A stretch of 27,799 bases of DNA, taken from positions 1 to 27,799 of the forward strand of contig CAVRZY010000125.1 in assembly GCA_963725415.1 (NCBI GenBank), written 5' to 3'. The notes beneath the pieces are model-generated. The model was given only the letters and a program-made list of their open reading frames with translations, ran no database searches and was not told the DNA's origin. The position numbers were made by a program, and so were the translations under genes. Source of the DNA: CAVRZY01 sp963725415. Lineage in GTDB: Bacteria; Acidobacteriota; Terriglobia; Bryobacterales; Bryobacteraceae. Position 1 is the first letter of the stretch. Each line of letters starts with the position of its first letter. This document shows positions 24,216 through 27,799 of this stretch, in pieces.

Positions 24216-25210
24216 GCGCTCTCCGCCTGGGAAGCGGTGATGATCGCGACGCCGTAGACATCTTCGACCGTGCAGGCGCGCGAGAGGTCGTTGGCCGGCT
24301 TGGCCAAGCCCTGCAACAACGGCCCAATGGCCGCGCCGCCGGCGAAACGCTCCACCAGCTTGTAGCAGATGTTGCCTGAGTTGAGATTAGGAAAGACGAG
24401 AGTGTTGACCCGGCCGGGGACTTTCGAACCGGGCGCTTTGGCTTGGCCCACCGCGGCGATCAGCGCGGCATCAGCCTGCAACTCGCCCTCCACCTCAAGT
24501 TGTGGCGCGCGCGCATGGATGAGCTGCAGCGCTTCAACTACCTTGTCTACGTCCGGGTGTCTGGCGCTGCCCTTAGTCGAAAATGAAAGCAGCGCCACGA
24601 TAGGTTCCGAGTTCAGCAAAGTCCGCGTGCTCGCGGCTGTGGCGATGGCGATATCTGCCAGCTCGGCCGCGGTTGGCGAGACCACCACTGCGCAGTCGGC
24701 GGCCAAGAACAGACCGTTGTGCCCAAAATGCCGGTCATGCACCGCTAAAACGAAGAAGCCCGATACGGTCCGGATCCCGGGAGCCGTGCCGATCGCGTGC
24801 AGGGCGGCGCGAACGGTTTCTGCGGTGCTGGTGGCCGCCCCGCCCACCGTTCCGTCGGCATCCCCGGCCGCCACCATCAGTGCGGCGAAGTACAGCGGGC
24901 GGCGCGCGATTCGCGCAGCCTCCCGCTCGCTGACGCCTCTTCTGCCTCGCCGCTCGAAATACAGCGCCGCGTATGTCTGGGTTCGCGGCGACGATTCCGG
25001 ATCGACGAACGTGATTCCGGAAGCCGCTCGGGCGGGCTTGGGGCCAACCAAAATCGGCTCGATCAGGCCCTCGCGAGCCAGCCGCTCGGCGGCCCCCAAG
25101 ATTCGCGGGTCGCTCCCTTCGGGAAACACGATGCGCTTTCTAATGCGGAGCTGGCGCACGCGCTCCGCCTGCGCAGCCAAGAACGCAGTGGCGGATTCGG
25201 GGATGGGCAC
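24212..25210 (-). CDS. pta: Phosphate acetyltransferase
   Basis: 332 residues, the short Pta form without an N-terminal DRTGG/BioD-like extension. It converts acetyl-CoA plus phosphate to acetyl phosphate plus CoA. Family motifs are RIVFPEGSDPRILGAAERL, GDADGTVGGAATSTAETV, DCAVVVSPTAAELADIAI, LSFSTKGSARHPDVDKV, ELQADAALIAAVGQ, NTLVFPNLNSGNICYKL and the active-site-proximal GPLLQGLAKPANDLSR. The start is GTG at 25210 with a weak site upstream; no better start is near. It is directly followed by ackA with a four-base overlap, forming the standard Pta-AckA acetate/acetyl-phosphate node. It lies 46 bp downstream of the degenerate receiver gene. Confidence 0.93.
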   Translation of the reverse strand: MPIPESATAFLAAQAERVRQLRIRKRIVFPEGSDPRILGAAERLAREGLIEPILVGPKPARAASGITFVDPESSPRTQTYAALYFERRGRRGVSEREAARIARRPLYFAALMVAAGDADGTVGGAATSTAETVRAALHAIGTAPGIRTVSGFFVLAVHDRHFGHNGLFLAADCAVVVSPTAAELADIAIATAASTRTLLNSEPIVALLSFSTKGSARHPDVDKVVEALQLIHARAPQLEVEGELQADAALIAAVGQAKAPGSKVPGRVNTLVFPNLNSGNICYKLVERFAGGAAIGPLLQGLAKPANDLSRACTVEDVYGVAIITASQAESA

Positions 25211-25256
25211 AAGCCTATCATTCTATCTGACAGCGAAGGTCATCACGGCGTCTGGT

Positions 25257-25718
25257 TCAGGCACTCGCGCCTGCCTGGCGGCTCTCCGAGTGCCCCGCCC
25301 GGTCCCGCCCCGCCAGGTTGACTACACGCACGACTTCCGTAGGATCGAAGGGCTTCATCAGCACGTCGTATCCCCCTAAGTTCAGCACCTCGGCCCACAG
25401 ATGATCGTCGGCCAGGCGGGAAGTCACGATGAGCAGTGGAGGAACTTCGAGCCGGGAGAGTTCCTCCAGGATGGCTCTCCAAGTGCAGTCCGGCAGGTCT
25501 TTCTCGCAGATCACGACTCGCACCAAGTTTTGCCGCAACAGCGGCAGCGCCGCGCGGCCCGAAGCGGTTCCCAGAATGCGCCAATGCGAGTGGCGGAACA
25601 TACTCCGCAAGAAGGCGTGGTCCTCGCGATGCGGACTGATCGCGAGCAGCGTGGCCACTTTGGCGGGCCGAGCCCAAACCCGGTTAGACGGGGGCGGAGG
25701 GCTGGTGAGTGCGGGCAT
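25257..25718 (-). CDS. Degenerate (pseudo-)receiver domain protein
   Basis: 153 residues, a single response-regulator-like domain with short tails. The core is VVICEKDLPDCTWRAILEEL (69-88), LLIVTSRLADDHLWAEVLNL (95-114) and GGYDVLMKPFD (115-125). Aligning DLPD with the usual D-x-x-LPD places Glu72 at the phospho-acceptor Asp. The N-terminal acidic pocket (normally DD) reads ISPHRED (27-33). The switch Thr/Ser (99-100) and Lys122 are kept. It is therefore probably not phosphorylated and may be locked in an active-like state. The ATG at 25718 is chosen because AGGAGG is eight bases upstream; the GTG at 25727 is too close to it. No output domain. It is upstream of pta on the same strand. Confidence 0.75.
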   Translation of the reverse strand: MPALTSPPPPSNRVWARPAKVATLLAISPHREDHAFLRSMFRHSHWRILGTASGRAALPLLRQNLVRVVICEKDLPDCTWRAILEELSRLEVPPLLIVTSRLADDHLWAEVLNLGGYDVLMKPFDPTEVVRVVNLAGRDRAGHSESRQAGASA

Positions 25719-25757
25719 TGCCTTCACCTCCTGTGGTGTGACTGCTTCCCAGAATAA

Positions 25758-25791
25758 GAACGGGTTCGATCATGGGGGCCCTGACCCGTTC
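25758..25791 (-). terminator. Possible intrinsic terminator of the spermidine-synthase-like gene
   Basis: GAACGGGT (25758-25765) and ACCCGTTC (25784-25791) form an 8-bp stem with an 18-base loop. On the minus strand the stem is followed by TTATTCT, a modest U-rich run. It lies about 125 bp after the stop at 25915. The long loop and short U-tract make this a moderate call. Confidence 0.4.
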
Positions 25792-25914
25792 GGAGCGCTA
25801 GAGGGGCAATCCGCCTGCCAGCCCTCCGTAGCGAACACGGCCCCGGGCATGTTCATGAAAGCACAGGAAGCCCGCCACGGCGCAACATTGTGTATCGGCA
25901 GGAAAGTGTAATTT

Positions 25915-27799
25915 CTATATGCCGGCCTGGGCAGAAATTTCCGGATTCGAAGCTGCGCCGGCAGGCGCCAGCCGCAGGGCGGCCAGGGCGCACAGGTACA
26001 TGGCGCCGCCGATCAACAGGGTTTCGCGGAGCCCCAAGCAGACGGCCAGAACGATGGCCCCCACCGAGCCCATGACACTGGCCGCGGCATTCACCGACCA
26101 CGCCCACCGCACTGCCGCCTTCTGGCGCGCCTCCAGCCGGCGCAGCCCCGTGGGGAACGGAATCCCCATCAGGAAACCGAGGGGCGCGATCAGCAGGACG
26201 CTGGCGGCGAACCGGAACCACAGCGGCCATCCGACGCCCGTCTCCAGCAAAGGCGAAACCAGCACGGACAAAGAGGCCACCAGCCCGGCCACCAGTGCCA
26301 GCACGACCGTGAGCCGCGCCTCTGAACCCGCCGCGATGCGCTGGCTGAAGTAGCTTCCGATGCCGCTCCAGATCAGCATCGAGAAAATGATCACCGTGAG
26401 CGCATAGGTAGGATGACCCAAGAAGAGCACGAATCTCTGCACCAGGGCTACCTGGATCAAGATGTAGCCGGCGCCGATGAAAATGAAATACCACAGCAGC
26501 CGCAGCACGCCCCGCTGGCGAGGCAGCCGGCTGCCCAGCAGCAAGCGGGGCAGCGCCAGAATCACTCCGGTCGCCAGCATGCTGACCAGCATCAGGCCGA
26601 ACAGCAGAGGAACCGCCTTGTTGATTTGGTAGTCGGCGCTCAGACGGGAAGCGCTTCGCACGAATGCCCACAGGTCGCGCGGCTGCACCGTATAGAAGAA
26701 GAAGGGCCGGTTGTCGTCCACGGGGGAAACATCATAGCGATACTGCCGTTGAAACTGGGCTATGTTCCCGCTGCGGAGCATCTGGGTGAACGGGTTGGGG
26801 ATCTGCTCATCCGGCAGATAGACGGGCCGGAACGGCCCTTGCGTGATGGCGAAGCGCAGGCGGGCCAGGTCCGAGGCGGAAAAGGGTTTGCGCGAGATCA
26901 GCACCGTGTCGGTGGCGCCCCACTTTGCCAGGTCTTCATCGCTGCCTTCCCGAACCACGGCCAGGTGCCGCCAGGGCTGGGTTTCTCCGAGCCGGCGCAG
27001 CGCCGCGGAGGCCAGCGCGATCAACCGCAGCGATTCCCGGGGCGGCTCGAAGCCCCAGCGGGTGAACACCAGCAGTCCATCCTCACTCAGGTGATTCAGA
27101 TACTCGCAGAACGCTTCGGTGGTGTAGAGGTTGTTCTCCGAGAGAGCGAAGGCGCCGGCGGCCGTCGAGGCCCAGGTGTCCACCAGAGTGGCTTGGAGAA
27201 CCTGGTACTCCTCGCGAGTGCGGCGGACGAAGCTGCGGCCGTCTTCGACCACGATGTGAACCTCGGGGCGCTCGAACAGGCCCAGGCTGTAGTGCGGGAA
27301 ACGCTCCCGCATGACGGTGGTGGCTATGATGGGATTGATCTCGACGCCGGTGACGTCGCGGCTGCCGGAAGCCAGCGCACGGGCCAGGTCCCAGCCTCCG
27401 CCTGCTCCGATGACCAGGGTCTTGGCGCCTGGGCGCAGCACATAGGGCAGTCCCGGGCCTTTGTAGAGCAGCTCCTTTCGGTCTTTCTCGGAAAGCCGGT
27501 CGAAATCAAAATAGGGGATGCCGGTCGAGGCGTCGGCATCGATGAAAATCATGCCCGAGCCTTCCTGCCCGGTCACCGCGATGCGCGAGAAGCTGTTCCA
27601 TTTTACGAAGTGTTCCTGCTTGAGCGTCTTTCCCTTGGCGTAGCGAATATCGATGGGTGAGTTGCCGGAATTCCAGATCAGCAGCAGCAGAGTCGCCAGG
27701 GTCAAGCCCAGCGCGCTGGCGCAGGTTCTCTTCCGGCCGGCCAGATGGAACCAGATGACCGCGGAGGCGGCGTACATCACGGCCGCGGCGATGACCGTA
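25915..27799 (-). CDS. Membrane-bound spermidine-synthase-like protein (5' end outside the window)
   Basis: At least 627 codons; the frame is open through the right edge, so the N-terminus is missing. The visible part begins in a membrane region (AAVMYAASAVIW, SALGLTLATLLLLIW). It is followed by a Rossmann-type methyltransferase/spermidine-synthase domain: TLVIGAGGGWDLARAL, VTGVEINPI, VHIVVEDGRSFVRR, LQATLVDTWASTAAGAFAL and LYTTEAFCEYL. The C-terminal part has about seven hydrophobic spans, including VPLLFGLMLVSMLATGVIL, LTVIIFSMLIWSGIGSYF and GFLMGIPFPTGLRRL. Where SpeE has IVDSTDP, this reads LVDTWAS, so polyamine synthesis is unlikely. This transporter-like fusion is widespread in Acidobacteria, with unknown substrate. 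Confidence 0.75.
   Translation of the reverse strand, partial: TVIAAAVMYAASAVIWFHLAGRKRTCASALGLTLATLLLLIWNSGNSPIDIRYAKGKTLKQEHFVKWNSFSRIAVTGQEGSGMIFIDADASTGIPYFDFDRLSEKDRKELLYKGPGLPYVLRPGAKTLVIGAGGGWDLARALASGSRDVTGVEINPIIATTVMRERFPHYSLGLFERPEVHIVVEDGRSFVRRTREEYQVLQATLVDTWASTAAGAFALSENNLYTTEAFCEYLNHLSEDGLLVFTRWGFEPPRESLRLIALASAALRRLGETQPWRHLAVVREGSDEDLAKWGATDTVLISRKPFSASDLARLRFAITQGPFRPVYLPDEQIPNPFTQMLRSGNIAQFQRQYRYDVSPVDDNRPFFFYTVQPRDLWAFVRSASRLSADYQINKAVPLLFGLMLVSMLATGVILALPRLLLGSRLPRQRGVLRLLWYFIFIGAGYILIQVALVQRFVLFLGHPTYALTVIIFSMLIWSGIGSYFSQRIAAGSEARLTVVLALVAGLVASLSVLVSPLLETGVGWPLWFRFAASVLLIAPLGFLMGIPFPTGLRRLEARQKAAVRWAWSVNAAASVMGSVGAIVLAVCLGLRETLLIGGAMYLCALAALRLAPAGAASNPEISAQAGI

Overview
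The window looks like DNA from an acidobacterium of the Bryobacterales/Solibacter type. The main evidence is two large secreted proteins that end in the Solibacter-style C-terminal domain (TIGR03437-like) after putative-Ig (He_PIG-like) and BACON-like modules. High G+C, tightly packed genes and many uncharacterised secreted proteins agree with this. No RNA genes, CRISPR arrays or transposases were seen.

Bases 1 to about 2043 differ from the rest. They hold a split transketolase pair on the minus strand and, divergently, the N-terminus of a DUF5060-type glycosidase. All three are recognisable but are broken by many one-base frame changes. At about 2041-2045 the glycosidase frame stops abruptly and an unrelated minus-strand secreted protein is cut in mid-domain. 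This is most simply a chimeric assembly join or an error-rich contig end.

From 2044 to 11013 five minus-strand genes form an apparent operon of exported proteins: a small Ig-like protein with a C-terminal hydrophobic segment, a beta-propeller-like protein, two giant paralogous repeat proteins (PPC-like repeats, He_PIG, BACON, TIGR03437), and the truncated fifth gene. The giants carry seven 108-residue repeats and a 984-bp near-perfect tandem duplication respectively.

Across a 415-bp divergent gap lies the most interesting locus, 11429-18971 on the plus strand. It encodes a MotA/TolQ/ExbB-like proton-channel subunit, two paralogous single-span coiled-coil partners of a kind I cannot name, an exported TPR protein, and a protein of about 1,090 residues with two DUF1598-like modules fused to an RHS-type region without a toxin end. 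The genes are 5-24 bp apart. This looks like an uncharacterised proton-motive-force-driven envelope machine with a heteromeric stator.

The rest is more ordinary. It includes an exported DUF1080/LamG-like protein, an exported M20-family amidohydrolase, a MEDS-domain histidine kinase, acetate kinase and phosphotransacetylase (ackA-pta), a degenerate receiver protein whose phospho-acceptor aspartate is replaced by glutamate, and a 5'-truncated multi-span spermidine-synthase-like protein at the right edge. The kinase, ackA, pta and the receiver all read leftwards and may be co-transcribed, which would put sensing genes around an acetyl-phosphate node. Several single-base frame breaks in otherwise well-conserved genes (about 6212, 10900-10920, 16350-16365, 16811-16815) suggest residual sequencing errors.
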